Assembly (NCBI GenBank): GCA_030765045.1
Contig: CM060964.1
Span: 281,652,502-281,716,501, forward strand
DNA length: 64,000 nt
Direction of reading: 5' to 3'
From: Tenodera sinensis
Lineage: Eukaryota > Arthropoda > Insecta > Mantodea > Mantidae
Shown one piece after another: positions 53,589 to 64,000 of the stretch. Each line of letters starts with the position of its first letter. Position 1 is the stretch's first letter. The position numbers and the translations under genes are program-made. The notes under the pieces were generated by a model. The model made no database searches. It had not been told where the DNA came from and saw only the letters and a list, made by a program, of their open reading frames with translations.

Positions 53589-54642
53589 ACTCATTGTTCC
53601 ACTTATTATCAGAAGGACATGTTTCAAGAACCTATTAGCCTGCCAATTATTTGGTAAGCAAATCAATGAGTGTTTAACGTTGATTCATTTTCCAATATTT
53701 AAAATACATTAATTTTAATAAAATAATGCAATATTTGAATTATGTTTTATTAAATAAAGTAGCATGAAGCCCAGCATAATTTACTTTAAGTGCTAGTGTA
53801 AATCTCTATTTAGTATAAACACCCATGTAAAGTAACATTTTTTCAGTTCTGAAAAATATTAAAGGAACTACACCATAAAGATCGGACATAGGATAAAAAC
53901 TTTAAGGGAATTCAAATTACAAAACCCCCTTTTCACATATTAAATTGCAACACTTCCATTGGAAAGATCTTAATTTCCCTATCTGTGATTATTTGAAAGA
54001 CCAGAACTTTTAGTACAATTTATTCTCACTAGAAAAGAGATCTTTTATTATAAATGGGAACTTTCATGTTCCAGATTTGTGACAGAGGTAATTTTTCTGC
54101 TTTTATTCAAATAAAATTTCTACAGTTTTTAAAATAACACGAATTTGTACTTCTTTTAGTCTGAAGTTTTATTTCACCAGAATTTCCAAGAAATGTGCCA
54201 CTTTGTCAAAAGTTGCCATCCATCTTCATAAATGACATTAGAGGCTTGTTTGATGATTGGTCTCTACTTATTGGATCACAATCACTTAAAAAAACTTTTG
54301 AGTGCATTTGCATAGCTAATTCATGTATTTCAGTGAACTTCAAATCCAATTAGTGTTGGTCAGAATTTTTAGCAAATAGTGGCACCTTGCAGTCCACTTT
54401 TAGCCAAACCAATTAGCTGACTAGAGAGTTTACATTGCGGCAACCGCTAACACATACTATTTTACAACATAACCATTAAAAATATTTGAAGTTAAGTGTA
54501 GAAGAATAAAAGGCCATATGAGATGCACAAGTATCACGCTTTTTGTATTTACAGTTCCACAGCGGTTGTGACAGAAGCTTGATAGGCAATTACCGTATTT
54601 CAGTGCATAATGGTCACACCTTAATTTATAGAACTGCAATTA

Positions 54643-55910
54643 CAAGGGTGATTCAAATATAAACGGTAATTTTGTTAAAAATATTTATTGATTAAATATA
54701 TACCCAAGTGGCTACATCAACATTTCTGTACATAGCCTCCTTCACATTGCACACATTTTTCCCAACATTTCGGAAGCTTGAACATTCCTTCTTTAAAAAA
54801 AGTTTGAGGGCGTGTTGCTAATCAATTGCGCACATGCTCCTCGACATCGTCGTTTTCAAAATGTTTCCCTCCAAGCAATTCTTTCATGGGCGCAAACAAA
54901 AAATAGTCTGGGGGGGACAAGTCTGGACTATAGGGAGGGTGTTCAAGGGTTTCCCAGTGCATTTCTGCCATTGTGTCCATTGTCAAATTGGCAGTGTGAG
55001 GCGTGGCGTTGTCTTGGAGAAGGACGACATCTCTGATGGGCATACGTCTTTTGCTTCGGTAGGCAGCTTTTACAGGTCTTAACACCTGGCAATAGTAAGC
55101 TGCAGTCACTGTACGTCGATCATGAAGAAAATCAACCAGCAAAACTCCTCTGCAATCGAAAAACAGTCGCAAGAACTTTTCCGGCTGAGTGGCATTTTTT
55201 GGCCTTCACTGGGCAGGCTTCATTCTTCTGTCGCCACTCCTTACTCGCCATTTTGGATTCCAGAGTGTAATGATGAACCCATGTCTCATCACATGCAACG
55301 ATCCGTCTCAAGAAATCCTCCCCTTCTTGCCGGAATCGATTCAGGAGTCTCTCACAGATCTCCAACCTCGCCTGTTTTTGCTGCTCGGTTAACAACTTCG
55401 GAACCCATCGAGCACTAATTTTTCTGAAGCCAAGATGATTCCTAATAATGGTATGAGCACTACCAATGCTGACACCAACTTCTGATGCGATCTCCTTCAA
55501 TAAGCTCTCGAACGGCACGAATATTGTCATCTGTGAGACTTGACCTTCGGCGTCGAGCATGACTTACGTTTTCCACAAATTCTCGGCCACTCTTAAATTG
55601 TCTGGTCCAAGTAAACACTCGATTCTGTGACAATGTAGTGTCCCCAAACTGTGCCCTTAAACGAGTTAAAATCTCCAAAGGTTTAACCCCTTCATTGGTT
55701 AAAAACTTGATAATAATGCGTTGCGCAACAGACGCAGGAACCTCTTGTTCACTCATAGCTATACTGGCGCCAAAACCTAGCGGAGGAGCTAACAAAGCTA
55801 GTTCCCCCTCCCTAACACACCAACCTTTAATCCCCCCACCCAACTCCCCCACTCTGAACTGCTTCGTCAGAGATATGCAACAATTACCGTTTATATTTGA
55901 ATTACCCTCG
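54643..55910 (-). mobile_element. mariner element, near full length (1268 bp)
   Basis: Inverted ends of about 30 bp (CAAGGGTGATTCAAATATAA, and CGAGGGTAATTCAAATATAA in reverse) lie next to TA on both sides (54641-54642, 55911-55912). The transposase is on the minus strand. Confidence 0.92.
54825..55758 (-). pseudogene. mariner transposase (DD34D), frameshifted
   Basis: From MSEQEVPASVAQRIIIKFLT (helix-turn-helix: TLSQNRVFTWTRQFKSGREF) the frame goes on to ASEVGVSIGSAHTIIRNHLG, WVPKLLTEQQKQARLEICER, IVACDETWVHHYTLESKMAS (first Asp), VVLLQDNATPHTANLTMDTM (second Asp) and YSPDLSPPDYFLFAPMKELL (third Asp). 34 residues separate the last two Asp residues, the mariner DD34D signature. All three catalytic residues survive, but frame changes near 55.54 and 55.15 kb break the protein. 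Confidence 0.88.
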
Positions 55911-56774
55911 TAAAACTTCAGCATTTCACAGTGTAGCAGTCGTCTTAATATCCCAGGTGTTCACTACTGAAAAGTATTGAAAAATAACTTGTCACCACTA
56001 CAACCAGCGATGAAGTGACAAGGCAAGTGAACCATTTGGTTAGCATGCGCCAAGTCAACCATCTTATTCTTCCATTGTATACAGTTGTTTCTACAGTGAT
56101 TCTAATGAGTGCTTATTTTGTGAAAAACCAAAACCACTAAGGAAAAATACAGAACTTATACAGCAAGTTTTAAACTAAGTGATTGCATTCATGGAACAGA
56201 AAGATAATCGAGCTGCAGAAAGGGAGTTTGCTACAATTTTCTTCAATAAGATCAACTCCAGTGAAAAAGTACATGTGATTCAACAGGAAATGCTTTTGTA
56301 AATAATGGATGAGTCTTAATTCAATAAATGCAGATTTAATACTGCAAATATGAAAAATAACACTGCTTTTAGAAATAAAGATGCATGCATGCACGCACGC
56401 ACACACATGCCCACATCCACCACACAGAAATTTGGTAACATTCGAATGGTTGCAGCTAAAGGCCTATAACTGTCACTGAAGTATGTCTACTGTGTGCTTT
56501 CATTCTCAGCATGGTATCTTATGTGTATGAAATAATACAAAATAAAACACAATCTCAGGATTTTCTTTAACATTTTCTTACTACTTACAATCCTATAGTT
56601 CAATGCTATGCATTTCAGGATCTCAGATGAGTTATAATCATCAGAGTTCATCAGTTATCCGCAGCAATTCAAATCATCATTGATCCATAAAAATGCCAAC
56701 TTTAAAGACTGAATAACAGACAAGAACAAATTGCCTCTATAAAGGAGCTCTACTATGTAAGTTACAAGACTAAC

Positions 56775-57010
56775 CTGTATTCTTCATCCTCTTGCTGCTT
56801 TTTCAGCTTCTTTTGCAATTCTTCTTCCTCTTTTTTCTTTCGTTCTTCTTCTTCCAAACGGCGCTGCTCTTCTTCTCGTTTTCTCTGCTCTTCTTCTTCC
56901 CGTTCTTTCAGCCACTTGGTTCTACGCTCCTCCTTGCGGCAAGCTTTCCTCTCTGCCAGGCGTTTCTTTTTCTCTTCATCAAGCATTTTCTCAAACTCTT
57001 TCACCTTTTC
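56775..57010 (-). CDS. eIF3a: eIF3a, internal exon 1 of 5 in window (coiled coil)
   Basis: This exon encodes a very charged helical segment that starts QEKVKEFEKMLDEEKKKRL (the Q lies in the intron) and continues through RKACRKEERR and runs of E, R and K. The spacing of the ERK and RKEERR blocks matches the spectrin-like/coiled-coil region of animal eIF3a, the scaffold subunit of eIF3 in the cytosolic 43S pre-initiation complex. The acceptor is a TTTCAG border at 57011-57012. The donor GTTAGT starts at 56774. The exon enters at phase 0 and ends with two bases (AG) that the next exon completes as an Arg codon. The long ORF extends past both borders into intron, so I trimmed it at the splice sites. 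Upstream exons with the PCI domain must lie right of the window. Confidence 0.85.
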
Positions 57011-58629
57011 CTGAAATATCATTTGTAATATGTCATTCATTTCTCAAGGTTTTGTACAATGTCAAAATGTTTTGAAACCAAGAAAGAATGATCAAAATGA
57101 CCTGGGAGCACAATATCAAGACATCCTGAATGATTGTCATATACTTTAGACCCAAAATATAGGACATATAGTTGCAACTATGAATTTAATTTTTGCAGCT
57201 TTTTTCCAAATTATTACAGGTAAAAAATGCAGCCACAGTTTAATTAGGAATTCAACAGCTGTCCTATCTCTAAGGATTTCTCACAACAGAAAATCTGTGT
57301 TTTGCATACCTGATAAGACGTTTCTTGGAAAAGGAAATCATTTACAATATGGAGTGTACATTAAGACAATCGGTTTTAAGGATTTGCTGAGAAAATCAAT
57401 TTTTTTGGGAGGGAAGGTTTTCTAACCATTGTCTGAAATACACGGCTTGCCAAATTAACTGTAGTCAGATGAGAGAGAACTCAGACCAGGGCAGGAACAT
57501 AGCAGCTCAATTCAAACTTGGTTTTCCCTAGGATTAATTTTGTTAGTGACAGCTGTCATAGGCTAAATCAAGCTCAGGATTAATCATGGCTGAAGTGGTG
57601 GCATTGCTGTTATTTTGTGAAGTAGGGTTTCACACAATAGGAGCTGTCCATTCTTCCATAAAGGAACTGTTACAACTGTATAGCAAGTAGGCTGTGTATT
57701 TGTTTACGTTTTTGCACATGCAGTGGCATTCTGTTTATGTGCACAGTTCTAGATTATTCAAATATGAATATGCAATTTTCAGCAATAGTTTTACTCGTCA
57801 TCACTTATAATAACCCTGTTTAAATATATGACTTAATAAAACCCTGTTTTGCAAAATTACTCCACAAAAGAATGTTTCTATAAACAATATAATGTAAAAC
57901 TGAAATATATTATACATTTTACTCTCAAAGAGGACACGTTTACTGGACATTATTTTAATGATCTGTTTAATCTCTATTCTTGTCTAATACCTGATTTAGC
58001 AACCTACATACTGACTCACCGAGTTTAGGGTTATGTCTACCACTTACTTCTAGACAGGCTTCAAATCTTTAGTGGCTTTGACACACACACACACAAAATA
58101 AAAAAGGCATATGATTAAGTAAACATTCTGTGAGACCTACATTGATATCAAAGTAAAGTGGACAGAGCTGATGCAAAGTTGCCAGTTCTAATAGTTAAGA
58201 AGGCAACAACTTATGAACTTTTTAATTTAATTTACGCAAAACCACTCATTATACTGAAATACGCCAAAGGAAAAAATTGTCATTTCTTCAATTTTCTATG
58301 AATATACCCTAAATTAAAAACCTTTAATCAACAATAATTCAGCAAGTATTTTTTTCTAGAAAACTATAAACTTTTCAACTTTTTGATATTAGATTATCTT
58401 GTTATTCATAATAAGACAAATTAGCTTTTGACGTCTGCAGGATTATTCCACTTCCACCCTGTACAAAATAGCATATGAAGTGGCTGAATTCTACAATAAG
58501 TTTACTACAAAACTTAGCTGGCAGATGCACGGCCCATGTGATCTTCACTGCATCTCCCTGTGGTGCATGATAGTCATCACACGTGCGTAACAATTAGGAG
58601 TATTTAGTTTTGCTTTAAGTGCTTTCAAA

Positions 58630-59052
58630 ATGAATCGATTGGAGTATACAGTACAACAAAGGATGTTTACGTACAATACATATGTGCTTATATCATCTTG
58701 TAGGGAAGTTGTAAGGCAATTTGAAACAATTTCCTGACATGCGTGTTCCGAGTAGAGAGACCATTCATTTGCTTGTAAATAAATTTAGGGAGGCAAGATC
58801 AATTTATGACAGGAAAAGAAAGGTAAAACGATGTGTGCTGATGTAACAGAAATTAGACGAAATTGCTGAAAGGTTAGAAGATAATCTTGAAAATCTCTTA
58901 GGCACCTTGCACAAAAAACATTAAAACAAAATATCAGGAGAGAAATAAACGCTATTTGGAAAACTGAACTAATGCGTATGAATGGAAATTTCCACAGAAT
59001 ATGTCATAGATGTATTGATGCAGACAGACGGCATTTCCAACATCTGCTGTGA
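58630..59052 (+). pseudogene. DUF4817-type transposon protein, internally deleted
   Basis: MNRLEYTVQQRMFTYNTYVL is followed, after a frameshift, by FPDMRVPSRETIHLLVNKFR, KRKVKRCVLM and KLDEIAERLEDN. Then a jump leads to RICHRCIDADRRHFQHLL and stop. This is the helix-turn-helix DUF4817 region and the extreme C-terminus of a transposon protein common in insects. The DDE core is missing. Confidence 0.65.
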
Positions 59053-59809
59053 TAATACATGTTTTGTGTTTATTCTGAATATTGTTACTGTGATTTAATG
59101 TGCATGCGTGTTAGACCAAGAGACAGGCCATGCGCCAGCCAGCCAAGTTTTGTAGTGAATCTACTGCATTTAAATGAGCATTTAAATGCTCTTGTTTATC
59201 GAAAATAAGTGGGAAGATGAATTAAGAACAATAGCATTACAATTTCACTTTTGTGCTTGTCAGAGTTCCTAACATCCACTATTTTGGTAGTTACGGTGCA
59301 ATATCATCTTTGTCACGATAAATGTGAGGGTTTAGCCGCTTCATCATGTAAAAGTTAAATACAAGTGTTTGGTGGAGTTCAAGAAACTGCTGAAGCAATG
59401 CCAATGTTTACTAAATGTTTACAAGCATAATATACAAATATTTATACCCATTACTCCACTTTCATTCTTCTCTTTCACTCCCTTTAAAACTATAAATTGA
59501 GGTTCTATAGCACTATACATATCACTACAATATAATACATAACTGAAAAATCTGATGTTTTGCACTCACATAACTTTCTCTACTCTTGTACTAACCATTC
59601 TTACGAACTCTTATTCCTATATCTTCTTTGTGTTAGGCGAGATAAACATTTGCAGAAATTATCTTATTGCATATTTCCTTGTAGGTGCAAGGGGAATATG
59701 GAAATACAATAGGCTTTAAGTAAGTCAAATCTTTTAAAGCTTTCAAATTCCGTTAATAACGACATTCCACTTGACTAAAGTTCAAATTTTCCAAAACTCA
59801 TACAAATAA

Positions 59810-60095
59810 TGTAACACCTGGGCCAGGTTGTTCTCAAAGTTATTTCTTGCAAGATCACTTGCAAGGGCACACCGGGTTCATCAGGACATACTAAACTGGA
59901 CGTGTGTCTTACATCGGCTCGAGGTAATCTAAAGACGTCTATTTTCCTAAAACGCCTTGTTTACTCCTCTTGTTATCTCTTATTCTATTTAGTTACATTA
60001 AAAGAAAGTATATTTTTGTAACCTGTGTTGGTACTATGAACTGCTCAACCTACCCCTAACCACCCAGTTATGCTCCCATGTTACGTCCCGTCACA
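59810..60095 (+). mobile_element. Possible 5' LTR of a second Ty3/gypsy element
   Basis: A GC-richer block starts TGTAACACCTGGGCC and ends CGTCACA (TG...CA), about 750 bp before a gag-like frame. No second LTR is in view to confirm it. Confidence 0.35.
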
Positions 60096-60304
60096 CTCCT
60101 TCCAAGGCAGGGCGTGACATAGTGGTGAAGGCACATATTGATACTTTACCCAAGAATTTGGTTTCGATCCTGAACCTTAGACATTCACTTATTAGCTTAC
60201 TGCATTTAATTTTTGCAAGTCTTATCTCCGCACTTACATAGTAATAGAGACAATATTTTCATGCCTTTCTTTCCTATTGTGAAATGTAATTCATTCCCAT
60301 CTCT

Positions 60305-60424
60305 GTTGTTGTTTTCTAGTGCCCTGCATCTGGCAATGAAGCCATTAGCATTCGTGCTCTCCAATACTTTTGAACTGTAGTTTCTTCTGATCTTAATGCT
60401 TCACAGGTCTTCAAGTGGTCTTCG
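60305..60424 (-). mobile_element. LINE family B, 120-bp 3' end with 15-bp TSD
   Basis: TTCATTCCCATCTCT flanks both sides (60290-60304, 60425-60439). The insert begins with the GTTGTTGTT tail complement and matches the last 120 bp of family B. It is a very short target-primed insertion. Confidence 0.88.
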
Positions 60425-60859
60425 TTCATTCCCATCTCTAAGATAACTTCTTTTATGCAAGCTGTTTTAGGTACTAAGTGATAAACTTTGTTTTTCTCAT
60501 AATCACTATTATGCTTAAGTTAATGTATTCATTTTTTCTGTTATAAATAATTACATTGAGTTACCACTGTTATAGTGCCTGCTTAATGGTTAGCAGTAGA
60601 TGGGAATAGTAAGTCGCATATTCACAAAGAAATTCATAATTTGTGCACATCATTACATATTACAGCTGTATGATAATTTCTATTCACAAAACATAGGTGG
60701 CATCCAAGAGATACTGAGTTTGAAGTTACTTGTAGAATACATGACTAAGATTTTTAAGGTTTTCAACCACGTATGCTAACTTTCTCTAATTTTCATATAA
60801 AGGGAGAAAAAAAAAAAAACTCGTACAATGCCTCACTAAGAACCTACCCGCTACCAACT

Positions 60860-61348
60860 CAGTCCCCATTGGTCTACCCTTTGTACAACCATTTATTGAC
60901 CCAAGTCAGTTTCATGGGAAACTGGATGAAAATGTTTTAATGTACTTACAAAATTTTGAGATCGCAGATACAGTTAACGCATGGAGGTTATTGCACAAAA
61001 AGCAATACCTCCCATTATTTCAGGGATGCTGCTGCAACATGGTATCAAACATTTTTGCACAGGCAACCTGATCATTCCTGGCAACAGCTCAGGGATGGCC
61101 TGGAAAATGCTTTTCACCTAGCGGCACAGGATAAAATCCTGGAGTTTTGCCTTCGACAGGAATGCAAGAATTTTTGGAACCTATTAATACTTATGTTTGA
61201 GATTCTAGCCCTATGTGATCAGATTAATCCCCAGATGTCAGAAAAACAACAAATTTGTCACATACTGCGGGGAATGAAACCTTCACTAATGGAACATATT
61301 TTACCCGCTAATACTCAGACAGTGGAGGAATATGGAGTCATATTGTGA
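60860..61348 (+). pseudogene. Ty3/gypsy gag fragment (second family)
   Basis: Over two frames the plus strand encodes FIDPSQFHGKLDENVLMYLQ, NFEIA, then RDAAATWYQTFLHRQPDHSW, QQLRDGLENAFHLAAQ and MSEKQQICHILRGMKPSLME. This is a retrotransposon gag domain (WYQTFL and LRDGLENAF blocks). It is unrelated in sequence to the gag at 49.5 kb and breaks off without pol. Confidence 0.7.
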
Positions 61349-62626
61349 ACAAGTACGTGAATGCATTCACTAATGTTAGGTTGACGCAGATTTTTCTTTT
61401 TCTTTCATTTCTTTTCTTTCTTTTTTTTTTTTAAATCATGTGATGAAGCTTCTTGAATTTGTTGTGTCCAGGGGGGAGCATGAAGTATTTGACAAACAAC
61501 GCTCAATGAATAACAATACATTAATAGATATTTTAATGGAAGAAGTAGGTTAAAGTTGAAGAAAACATAGTTGATTTTAAACTAAGATTAATAACAACTG
61601 AAAATGTATTTACAGCTACTCATTTTTTTAAAAATAAAGAGAACTACGCATGAAACAATGATAGTGTTTGTACACTGATGTGTTTGATAACGTATTGTAT
61701 TGATTTTAGTCCACTATTGCTGAATTTCAAACCGTGATGTATCACTGTTGCTGAATTTTAAAGGAATTAAGCCCATGTGTACAGTTGTCAGTTGAGAGAT
61801 TTATGTTTGTAAACCTGATTAATGAAATTATGAGCATATTTTTTTATATTGAGTGAATGACAATGTGACAGCTAAATAATGGCACAAGTTATTGATGAAC
61901 ATTTCTGAGGTGTCACACAGGTCTTAAGTCAACAAATGTGAAGCACTGTTATTGTATTAATGTTATGTTTCATTGCTGCAATGCATTGATTTAATGGTTA
62001 TTCATGTATGCTTCTATGTATGTAATGAATGTCACATTTCATGACTTATTTTACTCTTTTTGTTCCACGAGTTACATATGCACGTTAAAATTGAAATTTT
62101 TTCCCCCCAAGCAAGCTCATTATTTTGTAGATATTTTGTTTTCAAGTATGTTATTATTTTTACTTTCTCCACTACATTTAGTAAGTAGAGGAAGTATTGT
62201 ATTCCACCCAAAAATTTGATGTCAAAATTTCACTGGAAATACATGTTTTGAGGCCCCCTGAATAAAAAAAAAAAGCATTTTTAGAAAAAAGTGCGAGTCA
62301 GTCTGTGGACAGTGTAACTCAAAAACCAAAAGTTGGTTAAAAACCAAAGTTGGTATTAAAGTTTAATGTCTTTCAAGGATGCGACACAAAAATGTTGAAG
62401 AAAATTGCTACACCCTAGACTACCCTTTACAAGAAAAATTTTGATTTTCTTGAAAACGGTTACTGATTGTGATTAAAATACCATGTGTTTGAGATATTTT
62501 TATGACAAATGAAATTTATATCTTCAATTTTCTGGCTATAGCCCCTCGAAGTCCTATTTACTCTGGATGACTTTTGCATAACTGGTAAACCATAAGAGAT
62601 GGACCAAATCTTACTATACAAAAAAT

Positions 62627-63166
62627 GTTGTTGTTAGCTAATGCTGGATTTCTGACAATGAAGCCATTAATCCTCTTGCTCTCCAATATTTAATATATTG
62701 ATAGAGCAATAGCAGTATAGTAACCGATTTTTAGAGAGCACCATATTTTTATGTTTTGGCGGTCACATCGCTCTCTCACAACCCCCAGAATGTCTGGAGG
62801 ACCACACCTGTCGTTGGTTTACGGGTCTCACCGACCTGACCGGGAGAATTAACAAAATAAATTCACCGACCATATCCTCTGATTACCAATCAGAGGACGT
62901 ATTACATGCCATGACAGGTCAGCATGTTAGGGGTTAAGAGTTTATAGAGAAATTAGAGAAATGGAGAGGTTGGAAAAATAAAGACTCCCTAGCCCTCGGT
63001 AATCCTAATAGCACCGGGGTCAGAAGAGAACAAGAGATGACCAAGGTAAGGTCAGATAGAAAAGTTACAGTGAGGAGCAAAACACCAGGAAGTGGAAGTA
63101 ATGTTCTGCTCAGCTTGGGTACCTTGTGGTCGCTATTCACATATCCCCTAGACGGAGACCCCTGAG
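62627..63166 (-). mobile_element. LINE A deletion derivative, second copy
   Basis: Same architecture as 46951-47486: minus-strand start CTCAGGGGTCTCC, same body, MVLSKNRLLY start, the same inner junction, then the last 60 bp of LINE A and GTT/AAC tail. It directly abuts gag sequence on the right. No clear duplication was found. Confidence 0.82.
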
Positions 63167-63172
63167 CAGAGA

Positions 63173-64000
63173 TTACAAATGTAAAAGCAGAAATAACTGC
63201 GGAATTAAGGAAAGAGATTGAGGTAGTAAGGAAAGACATTATTAATGAAACTGTAGAACAAATTGTAGTTCCTAAAATTAAGACGATGACTGATGTAGTA
63301 CATTCGCAACAGGATGCTATAAATGATATGAAACAAAGTCACTTAGAAATAAAGAATGATTTAAAATCAATTTGTGAAGAAATGAAGAAAGGGAAAGAAA
63401 GTTTGGCTAATGTAAATGATGTTGTGAATGCACTACAAAGATTTAGATGTAAGTAATGTACAAGATGAGAGTTATTTGAATTATGTACAAAATGTTGACT
63501 CACCATACAGAGAAAGAGGTTCACAACCCAACAATGACACAACACACAACACATGTTACACCAACAGCATATTACATGAAATCACACCACCTACATTTGA
63601 CGAGGAGAAGGGAGACGATCCAAAACTCTTTGTTAAAGAGATGCAAGAGTATTTTAAAGTGAAAAGGATACCAAATGAGCTTAGGATGATAGTCAAGAAA
63701 AGCCTAAAAAACAAGGCATTATAATGGCTCAGATTAACACTCGCTGGTCATGAGTCGTATAGCTCATTCAGAAATCTATTCCTATCAAGGTATTGGGGCC
63801 CAGCTAAGCAAAACCAAACTAGGGTAGAGCTAGCAACAGGTAGATATGAACCAACCAAAGGGTTATCGCTAGTCGATTATTTTATGAAAGTAGCCAACAA
63901 AGGAAAGCTATTAGACCCTAACCTGTCGGAAGCAGAGCTAATTACCAGCATAACAAGACATTTCCCAGACACGGTAAGAACAGGGTTAATTGTTGCGAGG
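63173..64000 (+). pseudogene. Decayed second copy of the gag-only LTR element, runs off the edge
   Basis: Nucleotide sequence follows 49069-49913 closely, but a short deletion near 63442 shifts the frame and KNKAL is followed by a stop (63722) where the other copy has Glu-Trp. The 5' part (LTR, leader, coiled-coil start) is missing, replaced by the LINE A derivative. The copy continues beyond 64000. Confidence 0.88.

Larger units (their letters stand above)
41600..56774 (-). other. eIF3a intron (15.2 kb)
   Basis: Contains the piggyBac MITE, the LINE B/LTR nest, an inverted-arm element and the full-length mariner. 41600-43149, 43939-44798, 53600-54640 and 55913-56774 show no gene or element I can identify; short frames there (for example 42084-42365) look random. 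Confidence 0.7.
57011..64000 (-). other. eIF3a intron, 3' part (at least 7 kb)
   Basis: Upstream of the first visible exon. It has DUF4817-like, Ty3/gypsy and LINE fragments. 57011-58625, 59060-59800 and 61350-62626 hold nothing I recognise beyond a short (CA)n at about 58081-58095 and a pyrimidine tract near 61390-61430. Confidence 0.6.

Noticed and set aside
59810..61430. Complete second LTR retrotransposon
   Set aside because: Only one possible LTR and a gag fragment were found; no pol and no second LTR, so only fragments are claimed.
1..64000. CRISPR array, operon, prokaryotic signals
   Set aside because: Spliced gene, retroposons with TSDs and eukaryotic transposon families rule out a prokaryotic source; no regularly spaced repeats with unique spacers were seen.

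Overview
The window is eukaryotic, AT-rich and crowded with transposons. It most likely comes from an arthropod, probably an insect with a large genome, but the species cannot be read from the sequence. The one host gene I can support runs on the minus strand across almost the whole window. Five exons (56775-57010, 41271-41599, 28767-29041, 16706-16773, 11598-11875) have consensus GT/AG borders, and their reading frames join at all four junctions. Together they encode about 395 residues of the C-terminal part of eIF3a, the largest subunit of translation initiation factor 3: a charged coiled coil followed by a D/R-rich low-complexity region ending in eight DDRR repeats. The exons for the PCI domain lie beyond the right edge. 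The last exon(s) appear to lie beyond the left edge.

All other recognisable features are insertions in eIF3a introns of 15.2, 12.2, 12.0, 4.8 and at least 11.6 kb, often nested. Left part (1-11.6 kb): pieces of an RNase H-bearing LINE (family A), a tRNA-derived SINE, a TA-flanked element with poly-C/poly-G inner ends, and a second LINE (family C) interrupted by an unidentified 1.26 kb insert and by a near-complete hAT transposon with a perfect 8-bp target-site duplication (TSD). Intron 11.9-16.7 kb: a Tigger element holding a solo LTR. Intron 16.8-28.8 kb: a Tc1 element holding a piggyBac remnant that holds a 5'-inverted SINE; an internally deleted mariner; a Tigger remnant holding a second piggyBac; RTE and mariner fragments; and a perfect (GAA)191 tract.

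Intron 29-41.3 kb: a reverse-oriented family C LINE containing SINE units and a piggyBac, which itself contains a family A LINE with a 16-bp TSD; then family B and A LINE fragments, an (AAT)n tract and tandem tRNA-derived SINE units. Intron 41.6-56.8 kb: a piggyBac MITE; a family B LINE (44813-53090, 14-bp TSD) containing a Penelope-like inverted-arm element, a short family A deletion derivative and a Ty3/gypsy-type LTR element with apparently identical LTRs that keeps gag but has lost nearly all of pol; a second inverted-arm element; and a nearly full-length mariner. Right part (57-64 kb): DUF4817-type transposase remains, a second Ty3/gypsy gag fragment, a 120-bp family B insert, and a decayed copy of the gag element running off the edge.

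I see no bacterial features, CRISPR, operon or host RNA gene. The most interesting material is the apparently young gag-only LTR element, the family A LINE deletion derivative that seems to have multiplied in trans, the intronic (GAA)191 tract, and hammerhead-ribozyme-like motifs in inverted-arm elements.
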